Below are positions 38,699 through 47,537 of a stretch of DNA of 64,000 bases, one piece after another. Position 1 is the first letter of the stretch; each line of letters opens with the position of its first letter. The notes under the pieces were generated by a model that did not search any database, was not told where the DNA came from, and saw only the letters and a list, made by a program, of their open reading frames with translations. The stretch covers positions 32,035-96,034 of the forward strand of contig NZ_LSIC01000017.1 in assembly GCF_001556045.1 (NCBI RefSeq). The letters are read 5' to 3'. The translations under genes and the position numbers were made by a program. This DNA comes from Bradyrhizobium sp. CCH5-F6 (lineage in GTDB: Bacteria; Pseudomonadota; Alphaproteobacteria; Rhizobiales; Xanthobacteraceae).

Positions 38699-39276
38699 GG
38701 CCTATCCAACATGTCCGAAAAGAATCTGTAGGTGAGCCTATCAGGAGCGTTGTCGAGATACACCCGCATTCGTTGCCGGCTCTGCGCAAGTCCCGCCATC
38801 ATTTCATGCTCGGTGCGCTTGCTCAGAACGACGCCGGCCGATCGCGGCTGGGCGAGCCACTTCTCCTCCAACGCAGTTGCCGCCTCCGATTTGGTGATGT
38901 GATAGGTGTACTTGTGCCCCTGCCGAACAGGAAAATCCAGGATCAGTACCTCGCCGAGCGGATTGAGGTCGGGGCGCTCGGCCCGCGCAAGGGTCAAATC
39001 GGTCTTCTTTCCTTCGTACCCGAGCCACGCGTGGGATATCATCGCGTCGTCCGTCCCGTCGTTGACGTAGCCCACGACCGGCGTCGTGCCGATGCCTCGC
39101 TCTGCGAGGTACAGGTGCAGCAGGAACGTCATGCGATAGCACATGCCGGTGGCTTCATCGGGCTCGATGAAACGTTCGAGCAAGCGCTGCGCCGCTTCGG
39201 CGATCTGGACCTCGGTGGGCGAGAGGGTGGCTTTCCAACCGTCAATCTGCGTGCGCCGGTGCTTCGCCTGGCCCAT
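38695..39276 (-). CDS. Transglutaminase-like (Cys-His-Asp) protein of unknown role
   Basis: A 193-residue protein starting MGQAKHRRTQIDGW. It shows the order Cys46 (TGMCYRMTFLLHLYLAERGI), His82 (MISHAWLGYEGK) and Asp93 (KKTDLTLA), matching the catalytic triad and surrounding strands of transglutaminase-like/McjB-type cysteine proteases: a helix starting at the Cys, then an AHAW-like strand, then an Asp strand. A role as a protease, deamidase or cross-linking enzyme is inferred. The ATG at 39276 follows an AGGA-containing site and lies 5 bases after the stop of the upstream gene; the frame is open further upstream but that part overlaps the upstream gene. Its stop overlaps the SIR2 gene start. 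Confidence 0.72.
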   Translation of the reverse strand: MGQAKHRRTQIDGWKATLSPTEVQIAEAAQRLLERFIEPDEATGMCYRMTFLLHLYLAERGIGTTPVVGYVNDGTDDAMISHAWLGYEGKKTDLTLARAERPDLNPLGEVLILDFPVRQGHKYTYHITKSEAATALEEKWLAQPRSAGVVLSKRTEHEMMAGLAQSRQRMRVYLDNAPDRLTYRFFSDMLDRP

Positions 39277-39281
39277 GATCC

Positions 39282-39815
39282 CTAATCCTTCCGGTCCAGC
39301 GTCTGATTGCGGTACCAGTCCGCGTTGCCGGGCTCGTCGCGAAGCCTCTCGACCGCGGTCCGATAAAACGATTTCCAGCTTGCGGCTTCCCGCACGATCT
39401 CGATGACGGTTGCCTTGCGGACCAGATGCTCCGAATATCTGGAAGGGCTGCATCCGGCCCAATACTTCTCGACGTTGACGGACGGGGTATTCCCCGCTGC
39501 GATGTCCTTCGCGACGCGATCGAATGTATCCAAGTCCCCGGTGTGGAGCAGGTCGTCGTCCTCGAAAGACACCTTGTAGAGGGTGCGCACGCCTTTGCCG
39601 CGGTGCCGCCAGTCCTGTTCGGCCATTTGCGGATCCGAGTAGAGATAGAGCGCGTTGGCGCGGATATCGCTATGCTCGGGGCTGTTCCGCAACGCCATCT
39701 CGGCTTTGCGCGAGATGTCCGGAAAATCGGCGACGTCGAGATGGTCACCGCCCGTTTCCATGACGTCCGCGCTCTTGAACGGTTTCCGATGGTCGGAACG
39801 ATATGCGATCTTCAT
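39282..39815 (-). CDS. ADP-ribosyltransferase-like protein (putative)
   Basis: A 177-residue protein, first gene of the operon. The N-terminal KIAYRSDHRKPF...ETGG resembles the YRADSRPP...SGG opening of cholera-toxin-type ADP-ribosyltransferases, with Arg6 as candidate NAD-binding Arg. A second strand region ANALYLYSD (57-61) and VRTLYKVSFEDDDLLHTGDL follow, and SRYSEHLVRKATVIEIVREA (Glu129) resembles the catalytic Glu strand of DarT/DUF4433-like enzymes. If correct, it uses NAD+ to modify a protein or nucleic acid. The resemblance is by eye only. Downstream genes are 5 bases away and then overlapping, so all three proteins are made from one message. Confidence 0.55.
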   Translation of the reverse strand: MKIAYRSDHRKPFKSADVMETGGDHLDVADFPDISRKAEMALRNSPEHSDIRANALYLYSDPQMAEQDWRHRGKGVRTLYKVSFEDDDLLHTGDLDTFDRVAKDIAAGNTPSVNVEKYWAGCSPSRYSEHLVRKATVIEIVREAASWKSFYRTAVERLRDEPGNADWYRNQTLDRKD

Positions 39816-40447
39816 CGCTGATTCCTGTCGAACGATTCGGCGCCGTGCGCATCATAGAGCGTGAGATCGGCAAGCGGCTATCGGCGTGAAACTGCTCTCG
39901 GCCCGAAAGGGTCGAGCTTATCTCTTCCGCCGCGCCGTACCGCCCGGCGGATACTATCTTCGATAGGCGTCCAGGAAATCCTGGTCGCGGCAGATGCACC
40001 TGCCTGACGTGTCTCGAGCGATCGCGTCACGAAAGTGTATGCGACAAACCGCTACCGGTGCTGTCCGCTGATTAGATGCTGGCATCGCTGGCGATTACAA
40101 TGAAGCCGGCGTCGCGGAGCTCCTGCTACGTTAGTTCCATGCTTCGTGCCTTGCTTTCGCGGACAGTTCGGAGTGACGTCTACAATGCGCCAAGGTCGCA
40201 GACCGAAGTCCTCGGAAGGGAATCTCGGACGAGCAAAGATCACGGGACAATTCACACTAATTGTTGAAAAGTTCGGCGAACGGCAATAGATTCGCCTCAC
40301 GCCGCCTTCGTCGGCTAGGCCGCTGCCTCGGCAAAGGACTTTTGGTCCAACGACTACTTCATCATCCAGCTCTCGCGACCGATTCCCCTCATTCGGCCGA
40401 TGAGACGAGCAGCGCGTCTTGACCCGGCCGAGATGAAGGACGCTCGC
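39816..40447. other. Divergent intergenic region, no gene supported
   Basis: About 630 bases between the ART-like gene and the 368-aa gene, which point away from each other. The promoters of both modules must lie here. No convincing small gene, repeat or RNA was found; small open frames are not supported. Confidence 0.55.
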
Positions 40448-41554
40448 ATGTTCTCGACCCTCGAAGGCGCGAAGAAATTCGCTAAGAACCTCAAATCTTT
40501 GTTCGACGACAGCGGGATCATTTTTCCGCTTAATCGTTGCCAGCAAGCCGCCGCGATCGCGGGCGGCTTTCGAGATTGGCACGACCTCAGCAGATCGTTG
40601 GCAGGGTCGGAACGGCCCGTCGATCCTGGCGCATTTCGCCGGAGGCTGATCGCGTTTCTGCCCCAGCCATGTTGGATCCCCGCATTGTTTTGGTTGGATG
40701 AGGGGAAACTGGAGATATCGGATGGCGACGGACTCTCGCACAACTACTACCGCGCCGTCGTGCCCTACGTTTTTTCATCGTCCGTCATTCACCGAAGCAA
40801 GTCCGCTCTGCTTCGGCCTGGCTCCGGTGCGGGACAGCGGTTGCGGGAATCGATGGTCGTCTCTCTCTTGCTCGGAGGAAAAGGCAGCAAGAGATTGATC
40901 CCGCAGCTCGAGCCGGACACCTTAGCGCTCGTCGTTTCCGGCGACACCGCAAGTCTTTTCGGCGTCGATGCGGAGCATCCTCGGTTCGAGAAGGATTTCG
41001 CCTCCCTCGTGGCGGCCGGCATATTCGAATACGAAGATGGCATCCTGCGGGTCCTGCCGGCGGACAAGGACGAGGTCGCTGCGCACGCGGCCAGAGGGTT
41101 CACCGACCGCGCACAGTATTTCGCTGGCGTCGGAGGCGACGAGGCAGTGGAAGCGCTCTCCGTGGCGCTCTCCGCAACCGGAATTGAGCAGCCTACGCGT
41201 GTAGCGGAAGCCGTCGTCGACAAAGGTTCGGAGACACAAATCACACCGCCTGGGCCAATCCTCGAACTGTTGTCCAAGCTTGCAGAGAATGGAGAACTGG
41301 TTGCCGTTTCCCGGGCTTGGCGCGTGTTTAACATGATCCATCCAGAGAGCGCCGACTTACTGCGCGAATCGGTGCCGGCTAAGATCTTGTCACCCTATCT
41401 CGCCCGAAACCGCGGGATCGATGCCGGGAGGATGGTCGGGTGGATGTCGACAAGATCGGAATGGGCAGAAGCGGCGAAGGCCGCCCTGAACGATCCGGCG
41501 CACTTCAAGAAGACCGTCGACGAGATGGCTGACGCGATAGCGGCGACGCGTTAG
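40448..41554 (+). CDS. Unknown protein with N-terminal plasmid/glyoxalase-associated helical motif
   Basis: A 368-residue soluble protein. The first about 60 residues (FSTLEGAKKFAKNLKSLFDD...RCQQAAAIAGGFRDWHDLSR) match a short helical motif also found at the ends of some glyoxalase-superfamily and plasmid proteins, where Ala-Lys-X-Leu...QxQ..A...G+..W..L is conserved. The rest, residues 80-368, is not recognised; it includes a predicted alpha/beta part (LVVSGDTASLFGVDAEH) and a helical C-terminus. Start ATG 40448 has AAGGA 7 bases upstream; ATG 40400 and 40433 are in frame. It lies 85 bases upstream of the AddB-like gene on the same strand and may be part of that system. Confidence 0.65.
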   Translation: MFSTLEGAKKFAKNLKSLFDDSGIIFPLNRCQQAAAIAGGFRDWHDLSRSLAGSERPVDPGAFRRRLIAFLPQPCWIPALFWLDEGKLEISDGDGLSHNYYRAVVPYVFSSSVIHRSKSALLRPGSGAGQRLRESMVVSLLLGGKGSKRLIPQLEPDTLALVVSGDTASLFGVDAEHPRFEKDFASLVAAGIFEYEDGILRVLPADKDEVAAHAARGFTDRAQYFAGVGGDEAVEALSVALSATGIEQPTRVAEAVVDKGSETQITPPGPILELLSKLAENGELVAVSRAWRVFNMIHPESADLLRESVPAKILSPYLARNRGIDAGRMVGWMSTRSEWAEAAKAALNDPAHFKKTVDEMADAIAATR

Positions 41555-41639
41555 ACGGCGGGAATTGCGTCGCCCTTAAGATTCGCGATTTCGGCAGCGA
41601 TCGGGTATCGCTGCCTTCAGTCCGGCGATAGGGCGCGAA

Positions 41640-44252
41640 ATGCTAATCCATACTGTAGTCGTCGATGGGCCTTTAGCGCTGCGAATGCGGCGCCTTGATG
41701 CGGCTCGCGAAGGGGCCACGGGTCGGCAGGTCCTGACGCTGCCGCTTCTCGCCGCACGCCTTGCCGGCGGCTTCGTGTCGCCAGCCTCGCACGAGGTCCT
41801 GTATCTGGCTATCAGGCAGGCGCTCGAGGCGGGCGGATACGAGGACATTGGCAAGGTTTCCGAACTGCCGGGGATGCCCGCGGCTGCGCTATCGGCGCTC
41901 CGGGACTGGTGGGACATGGAGGCCCCGGCTTCTTTGCCCGACAATGCCCGCCTTAGGGACTTTGTGTTGCTCGAACGCCGCGTCCGAGACGAACTGCCGT
42001 CTGGAATGCTGACGCCTCCCGATTTGGTCAAAGCTGCCCTGGCGCGACTTCGTTTCGCTCCAAAAGTACTCGGCGCCGTCACTATTCAAGACGTCGCCAA
42101 TATCCAAGCCGTTTGGTATCCGCTCATTCAGGCGCTCTGCGATGTCGTGCCGGTGCGATGGATTGCATCGCAGCATAGTCGGCGCGACTGGTTCTCTGGG
42201 AAGACCCAAACGCGCCCATCCGGCACAGCATTGCTTGGCTCCGCAGATCTCTGTGCCGATCCACGAAACGAAGTGCGGGAATCATTGCGTTGGGCGCGCG
42301 CGCTTGTGGCGGACGGAAAAGCCGCTCCCCACGAGGTCGCCATTTCGGCTGCCTCGCCGTCGGCTTGGGACGATGCGTTTCTGGTTCTCTCGCGCGAGGC
42401 AGGTATGCCCGTGCATTTCACGCACGGCATTCCGGCGCTAGCGACCCGTGAAGGGCAGGCCTGCGCTGCACTCGCGGACATCCTGCTACGCGGGCTGTCT
42501 CAGGAACGCGTGAGGCTCCTGTTTGCCCGGCTGCCGCGCAGCCCAGCCAAGGAAAACGTGCCCAGCGACTGGGCTAAAGGCTTGCGGCGAAGCGCGGCGC
42601 TGACCAGTCCGACCCTTTGGCGGCATGTTCTGGAGCAAACTCGAGACGAAAGGGCAAATGGTGACCTTGCGGAACGGACATTGTTGCCGATTCTCGAAGA
42701 CTTGGCCGGCGGGATTGCGTCGGCAGAGGGAGTAGGGCGCAGTCTTTTGAATGGGCCGGCGCTGAGCCTGTGGCGGGATGCTTTGCGCATGGCGCCCCCA
42801 CAGGCAATCGAGCTCTCCTTGCAGGCTCTTCGCGTTGCCGACGGACGCGAGCCGGGAAATTCTATCGCGTGGGGACCCGCCCGTCACGTGGCGGCGGCCC
42901 CGCGCGCATATGTTCGCCTCGTCGGGCTGGATGCGAACGCGTGGCCCAGGCGGTCGAACGAAAACGCGTTGCTACCGCAACATCTGCTTGGGCAATTACG
43001 ACTTCCGTCCGCTGAAGCAGCCGAAATTGACCGGATGACGCATGACATCATTGTCGGCCAATCGACCAACTACTCGCTGTCACGCGCCCATCGGAGTGCG
43101 ACTGGATCTCTACAAGCAGCCAGCACATTGTGGCCGAGAAAAGCAGAACGTGTCGTCGGGCGGAGCGCGATACCCCCGCATGCTTTCAGCGAAAGCGATC
43201 GTCTGTACGCCAGACCTGGCGACGCCGGCAAAGATCCCCAAGTGCGTGCAAGTCGTGCGTGTTGGCGCGCATGGTGGGATGGTGAGCAACACACGGCTCA
43301 TGATGGGAAGGTTCGTGCCAACCACCCGCTCGTTGTCGATGCCCTTTCCGAAGTCCAATCCACGACCTCTCTCCATCGCCTTCTATGCGATCCGTTGGGG
43401 TTCGTCTGGGAGTACGCCCTTCACTGGCGCGAGCCAAATCTAGACCCTCAGCCCCTCGCTCTAAACCATCGCGCCTTCGGCGAGCTCGTTCACGCTCTTA
43501 TTGCGGGCGTGTTGCGGAATGGCGCGCCAAAAAACATCGATGAGATTGAGATTGCCCTGGATCGAGAGGCCGCCCTTCTTACCGAAAGATGGCTAATCAC
43601 CAGAGCCGTTCCACCGGGGCTTCTCTGGCGTCATACAGTGGAGATGGCACGCGAGCGAGCGCTGCGAGGACTCAAAGATACAATCGATGAGCCGCGCGGC
43701 AGGAGCTGGACCGAGCTTTCGTTTGGCGAGCCCAATGACGGACCTCATCCATGGACCACACTCTCACCGGTCCAGATCGGAAAGACCGGAATTGTCTTCC
43801 GTGGACGAATTGATCGCCTTGACGAAGACGCGGCACGCGGCGCGGCAGTCGTCACGGACTATAAAGTTGGGACGGCGCCCGAGCGGAAGAAGTTAGTCGT
43901 GTTCGATCGTGGCGCAGAACTCCAGCGTGTCTTCTACGGCCTCGCCGTGCGGTCTCTCCTTGCTGATGTTCGGAGCGTGAGCTCGCAATTGACTTACCTA
44001 AAGCACGACCCGGCGCGGACTTTAAGCCTTACGAACGAGGAACTTGAGAAGGCGATTGACCAGGCGGTCGCATTCACGGCGGCCGGCGTTCGGCTGCAAC
44101 GCAATGGCCAGATTGCGCCAGGACCTGCGCCTATATTCTTTGATCCGCTTGCTATCGCCCTGCCAGCCGAGCTCGATTCTTACCGTCGCGTAAAGCGGCG
44201 TCTATTTGCTGGAGCGAACAGCGCGCTAGACAAACTTTGGAGTAGCCCGTGA
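41640..44252 (+). CDS. AddB-like PD-(D/E)XK nuclease with degenerate helicase-like region
   Basis: An 870-residue protein laid out like AddB/RexB. The helicase-like part (residues about 1-480) lacks a Walker A loop; residues about 420-440 read VRLVGLDANAWPRR, the AddB-style segment, and MTHDIIVGQSTNYSLSRAHRS matches motif VI-like sequence. The C-terminal nuclease (residues about 590-800) has HRAFGELVHALIAG, GRIDRLDEDA, VVTDYKVG with the D-x-K core, and the ELQRVFYGLAV Gln-motif, so the PD-(D/E)XK site looks complete. The four-Cys iron-sulfur site of classical AddB is not apparent; one Cys remains in LLCDPLGF. The stop overlaps the AddA-like start by 4 bases, so both subunits should be made together. 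Likely role: degradation of linear foreign DNA. Confidence 0.75.
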   Translation: MLIHTVVVDGPLALRMRRLDAAREGATGRQVLTLPLLAARLAGGFVSPASHEVLYLAIRQALEAGGYEDIGKVSELPGMPAAALSALRDWWDMEAPASLPDNARLRDFVLLERRVRDELPSGMLTPPDLVKAALARLRFAPKVLGAVTIQDVANIQAVWYPLIQALCDVVPVRWIASQHSRRDWFSGKTQTRPSGTALLGSADLCADPRNEVRESLRWARALVADGKAAPHEVAISAASPSAWDDAFLVLSREAGMPVHFTHGIPALATREGQACAALADILLRGLSQERVRLLFARLPRSPAKENVPSDWAKGLRRSAALTSPTLWRHVLEQTRDERANGDLAERTLLPILEDLAGGIASAEGVGRSLLNGPALSLWRDALRMAPPQAIELSLQALRVADGREPGNSIAWGPARHVAAAPRAYVRLVGLDANAWPRRSNENALLPQHLLGQLRLPSAEAAEIDRMTHDIIVGQSTNYSLSRAHRSATGSLQAASTLWPRKAERVVGRSAIPPHAFSESDRLYARPGDAGKDPQVRASRACWRAWWDGEQHTAHDGKVRANHPLVVDALSEVQSTTSLHRLLCDPLGFVWEYALHWREPNLDPQPLALNHRAFGELVHALIAGVLRNGAPKNIDEIEIALDREAALLTERWLITRAVPPGLLWRHTVEMARERALRGLKDTIDEPRGRSWTELSFGEPNDGPHPWTTLSPVQIGKTGIVFRGRIDRLDEDAARGAAVVTDYKVGTAPERKKLVVFDRGAELQRVFYGLAVRSLLADVRSVSSQLTYLKHDPARTLSLTNEELEKAIDQAVAFTAAGVRLQRNGQIAPGPAPIFFDPLAIALPAELDSYRRVKRRLFAGANSALDKLWSSP

Positions 44253-47200
44253 GCGTGCCTGACCTCGATGCCCGCAGACGCGCGCTCACTGATTTTGAGA
44301 CCAACATGCTGGTCGAGGCTGCGGCTGGCACTGGCAAGACGTCATTGATGGCCGCGCGCGTCGCGATGATGATCGCAAGCGGGATTGGTCCTTCAAAGAT
44401 TGCAGCGATCACCTTCACCGAACCGGCGGCGAGCGAGCTGGAGGCGCGGATACGCTGGACGGTCGAGGAGCTTCGCCACGGAAGGACTCCGCCCGCACTT
44501 GCCGGAATTCTCTCACTGCCGTTAGACCCAGCAGAGCGGGCGCATCTTGATGAGGCAGCACCACGCATCGGAGAAATCACCGCCACGACCATCCACGGGT
44601 TTTGCCAAGGAATTCTTCGTTCGCACGGGATAGACGTGGGCCTCGATCCCGGTTCGCGTGTTGTGGACGCGATCATTGCCAATGCACTCTTTGACGAAGT
44701 GCTCGCGAATTGGCTGAAGGAGATGCTGGTCTCTGACGAAGCAGACGGCGGTCCCATCGGTGTCCTTGCCAAGGATGACCCGCTGGGGGTGGTCGAGCGG
44801 GTCCGCGAACTTGCCATCCTCCGGCGAGAGCATCGCACCGCGACCGTGCCGGCGCCGGATTTCTCAACTCGCCCGGACAAAACGTTCGCAGACGCCGTCT
44901 CTGCATTTGCCCGCTGGCATGTCGCGGGACCAGGAGAGCCGTGGACGGCAGGCCTCATCGCGGATCTTGAGCGCCTTTCTGCGTTTTTTGCAGGCGATCA
45001 CGCCACTGCGAGTTTTTCCGCGTTGTGGCGCCTGACCCAGCCGCCCCGTATCGGTATGATGCGGCAAAGAAGCATCGACTTGCTGTCTTATGACAGGATG
45101 CGCGCTTGGAAGCAGAGTCTTGGCGAGAAGGATGGACGGCGTCGCGCAAATGAAGCGGTCGAACACTTCGAGACGGTTCGCACCGCGTATCGAACGTTGA
45201 TTGGCTGCATTGCGCAAGGTCTGGCGCATGAATTGGCTGCGCATCTGACCGGGGTGATCGAGGCGTACGACCGGCGCAAGCGAGAGGCGGCCGTTCTCGA
45301 TTTCGATGACTTGTTACGTCAGGCGCGAGCGCTTGTTTGCGAGAACCCCGATATTCGCGCTTGGCTCGCCGGCCGGTATGCTTACCTGCTGGTCGATGAA
45401 TTCCAGGATACTGATCCCGTGCAGGCGGAGATCGTTTTCTGCCTCGCTGCGCGTTCGCAGCCAGCGACTTGGAGCAGCGCAACATTGCGCCCTGGAGCGC
45501 TCTTTTTGGTAGGAGACCCCAAACAGGCGATCTATCGATTTCGTGGTGCTGACATTGAGTCTTACGCCCTCGCGAAGTCCGTACTTGGAAAGGCCGGCAA
45601 TGGCTGCGTACTCTCTATCACCGCGAATTTCAGATCCCGGCCGGATGTCATCACGCACGTAAACCACGTGTTCAGCGACGTTCTTGGAAAGGCGGGACAA
45701 CCGGGTTTCGTCCCGCTCGCACCGACTCTTACGCTGCCGCCAATGCCGATCAGTGCGGCGGCGAAGCTGACGATCGATGTGCCACGTGATGCCAACGCGG
45801 AGGAACAGCGCGAAGCGGAGGCGGAAGCTGTTGCCAAGCTGTGCGCGCGCCTGATCGGCGCCCTGAAAATCCATCATCCGGATGGAACTGAGCGCTATTT
45901 GCGCGCAGGCGACATAGCGCTGCTTGCTCCTACACACACCGATCTCTGGCGTTACGAACGCGCCCTCGAAGCGCAACGCATCGCGGTCGCCTCCCAGGCA
46001 GGTCACGCGCTCTTCCGGCGCCAGGAGCTTCAGGATATGCTCGTCCTGGTTCGTGCGCTGTCGGACCCGCTCGACACTCTGGCTTTCGGCGCGCTCATGC
46101 GAGGTCCCGTCCTCGGACTCACCGATGAAGACCTTCTTGATATTACGGCGGCTCTCTCGCCCGACCAAGATGGGCGCCGGCGCTTCCAGTTGCGGACCTC
46201 AGCGGACGACGTAGTCAACCCCCTCGCAAAAGATGTTCTGTTGAAGCTCCAGGCGCTGCATCGCCTTGCCGCTGAACTCACGCCGATGCAGCTCGTCGCT
46301 TTCGCAATCGAGCGCCTCAACTTGAGAGTGATCATGGCGGCTCGGCATGGCCAGCGCAACGCGCGCGCGCTCGCAAACCTTGATGCCATCGTCGAACTCG
46401 CCAGACCCTACAACGTTGCCGGGCTGCGCGCGTTCGCGCTCGATCTCCAGCGCGGATGGCAGAGCAAGCGCCGGCATCCGGAAGGGAGAGTCGACGCGTC
46501 CGAGGACTCGGTGGAGATCGTCACCATGCACAGCGCCAAGGGGCTGGAATGGCCCGTGGTCATCACCGTGAACTCGTCGACGCAGTTCAAGCCCCAGGAT
46601 CAGTTCGTCTATAGGCAGTCAGACGATACAATTCACTGGATCGTCGGAGGGATCGAGCCGCCTGAACTGGCTACCGCCCGTGAAGAGGAGGAATTTCGCG
46701 AGGCGCGGCAGCGCGAGCGGCTCTGGTATGTCGCAACAACGCGTGCCCGAGATCTCTTGGTGATCCCTGATCTGCCCGGCGCTCCCTCGCGATCGTGGTC
46801 GCGGGTGATGAATCTGGGGCAAAAGCGACTTTCCGAGATCCGAGCTGACGCGTTGCCCGAGCCTGTGATGAGCGCTTCGCAACCCATCGCCAATGATCAG
46901 ACAGTGGCGGTATTTTCTGCAGAAAGCCAGCGACTAGCCGCCGCTTCACCGCCGATCGTATGGGACCGTCCGAGCGACCGCGATGCTGATCGCAGCGCCG
47001 ACCTTGTTGATGCATTCGTAGTCGATGCGGCGACCGACGTGACGGCGCGGATTGTAGGAGCGGGCGCTCTCCGAGGTACGATCCTGCACAAGCTTATGGA
47101 AGAGCTACTCACGGGGGAACTTGAGCAATTTCGTGAAGAGGCTACCCTTCGCGCGACCGAGCTGCTTGCTCAACTGCAATCCGATGATCCGACGGATGCC

Positions 47201-47530
47201 GCAAGGCCCGACGCGATCGAGATGGCCGAGACGGCGCTGAGCACGTTGGCCCTGCCTGAGCTCGCGCCCTTCCTCGCGAAACTGGTGCCCGAAGTCTCGC
47301 TCTGGACGGCAAATCCGCCGCGTTTTCTTGCGGGTCGTGCAGATGCAGCCGCAATCGAGGGAGAGCGCATCACACTCGTCGTCGACTGGAAGTCAGACGT
47401 GAATCCCGCGGCGACGACACACAGTGCGCATGTGGCGCAACTGCGCGACTATCTGCGTGTCACGGGTGCCGAGCGGGGCGCGATCGTCTACATGTCGGCG
47501 GCGCAAGTGTCTTGGGTCGAACCGCCGTAG
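44249..47530 (+). CDS. AddA-like UvrD-family helicase with C-terminal nuclease
   Basis: A 1093-residue SF1A helicase-nuclease. Walker A AAAGTGKTS at residues about 24-32, ITFTEPAASELEAR (Ia), LVDEFQDTDPVQ (II), FLVGDPKQAIYRFRGAD (III), ITANFRSRPD (IV), TMHSAKGLEWPVV (V), and LWYVATTRARDLLV (VI) are all present. The C-terminus is a RecB-type nuclease (RGTILHKLMEELLTG; VVDWKSDV; HVAQLRDYL). This matches AddA. Start is GTG 44249, overlapping the AddB-like stop. Together they probably form a two-nuclease, one-motor complex. The chromosome surely has its own repair system, so this accessory pair is likely an anti-phage or mobile-element device. It ends 7 bases from the convergent gajB stop. Confidence 0.85.
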   Translation: MSVPDLDARRRALTDFETNMLVEAAAGTGKTSLMAARVAMMIASGIGPSKIAAITFTEPAASELEARIRWTVEELRHGRTPPALAGILSLPLDPAERAHLDEAAPRIGEITATTIHGFCQGILRSHGIDVGLDPGSRVVDAIIANALFDEVLANWLKEMLVSDEADGGPIGVLAKDDPLGVVERVRELAILRREHRTATVPAPDFSTRPDKTFADAVSAFARWHVAGPGEPWTAGLIADLERLSAFFAGDHATASFSALWRLTQPPRIGMMRQRSIDLLSYDRMRAWKQSLGEKDGRRRANEAVEHFETVRTAYRTLIGCIAQGLAHELAAHLTGVIEAYDRRKREAAVLDFDDLLRQARALVCENPDIRAWLAGRYAYLLVDEFQDTDPVQAEIVFCLAARSQPATWSSATLRPGALFLVGDPKQAIYRFRGADIESYALAKSVLGKAGNGCVLSITANFRSRPDVITHVNHVFSDVLGKAGQPGFVPLAPTLTLPPMPISAAAKLTIDVPRDANAEEQREAEAEAVAKLCARLIGALKIHHPDGTERYLRAGDIALLAPTHTDLWRYERALEAQRIAVASQAGHALFRRQELQDMLVLVRALSDPLDTLAFGALMRGPVLGLTDEDLLDITAALSPDQDGRRRFQLRTSADDVVNPLAKDVLLKLQALHRLAAELTPMQLVAFAIERLNLRVIMAARHGQRNARALANLDAIVELARPYNVAGLRAFALDLQRGWQSKRRHPEGRVDASEDSVEIVTMHSAKGLEWPVVITVNSSTQFKPQDQFVYRQSDDTIHWIVGGIEPPELATAREEEEFREARQRERLWYVATTRARDLLVIPDLPGAPSRSWSRVMNLGQKRLSEIRADALPEPVMSASQPIANDQTVAVFSAESQRLAAASPPIVWDRPSDRDADRSADLVDAFVVDAATDVTARIVGAGALRGTILHKLMEELLTGELEQFREEATLRATELLAQLQSDDPTDAARPDAIEMAETALSTLALPELAPFLAKLVPEVSLWTANPPRFLAGRADAAAIEGERITLVVDWKSDVNPAATTHSAHVAQLRDYLRVTGAERGAIVYMSAAQVSWVEPP

Positions 47531-47537
47531 CCCCGAT

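Noticed and set aside
43042..43443. 133-aa frame within the AddB-like gene
   Set aside because: Different frame of a recognised long gene with no start signal or family features.
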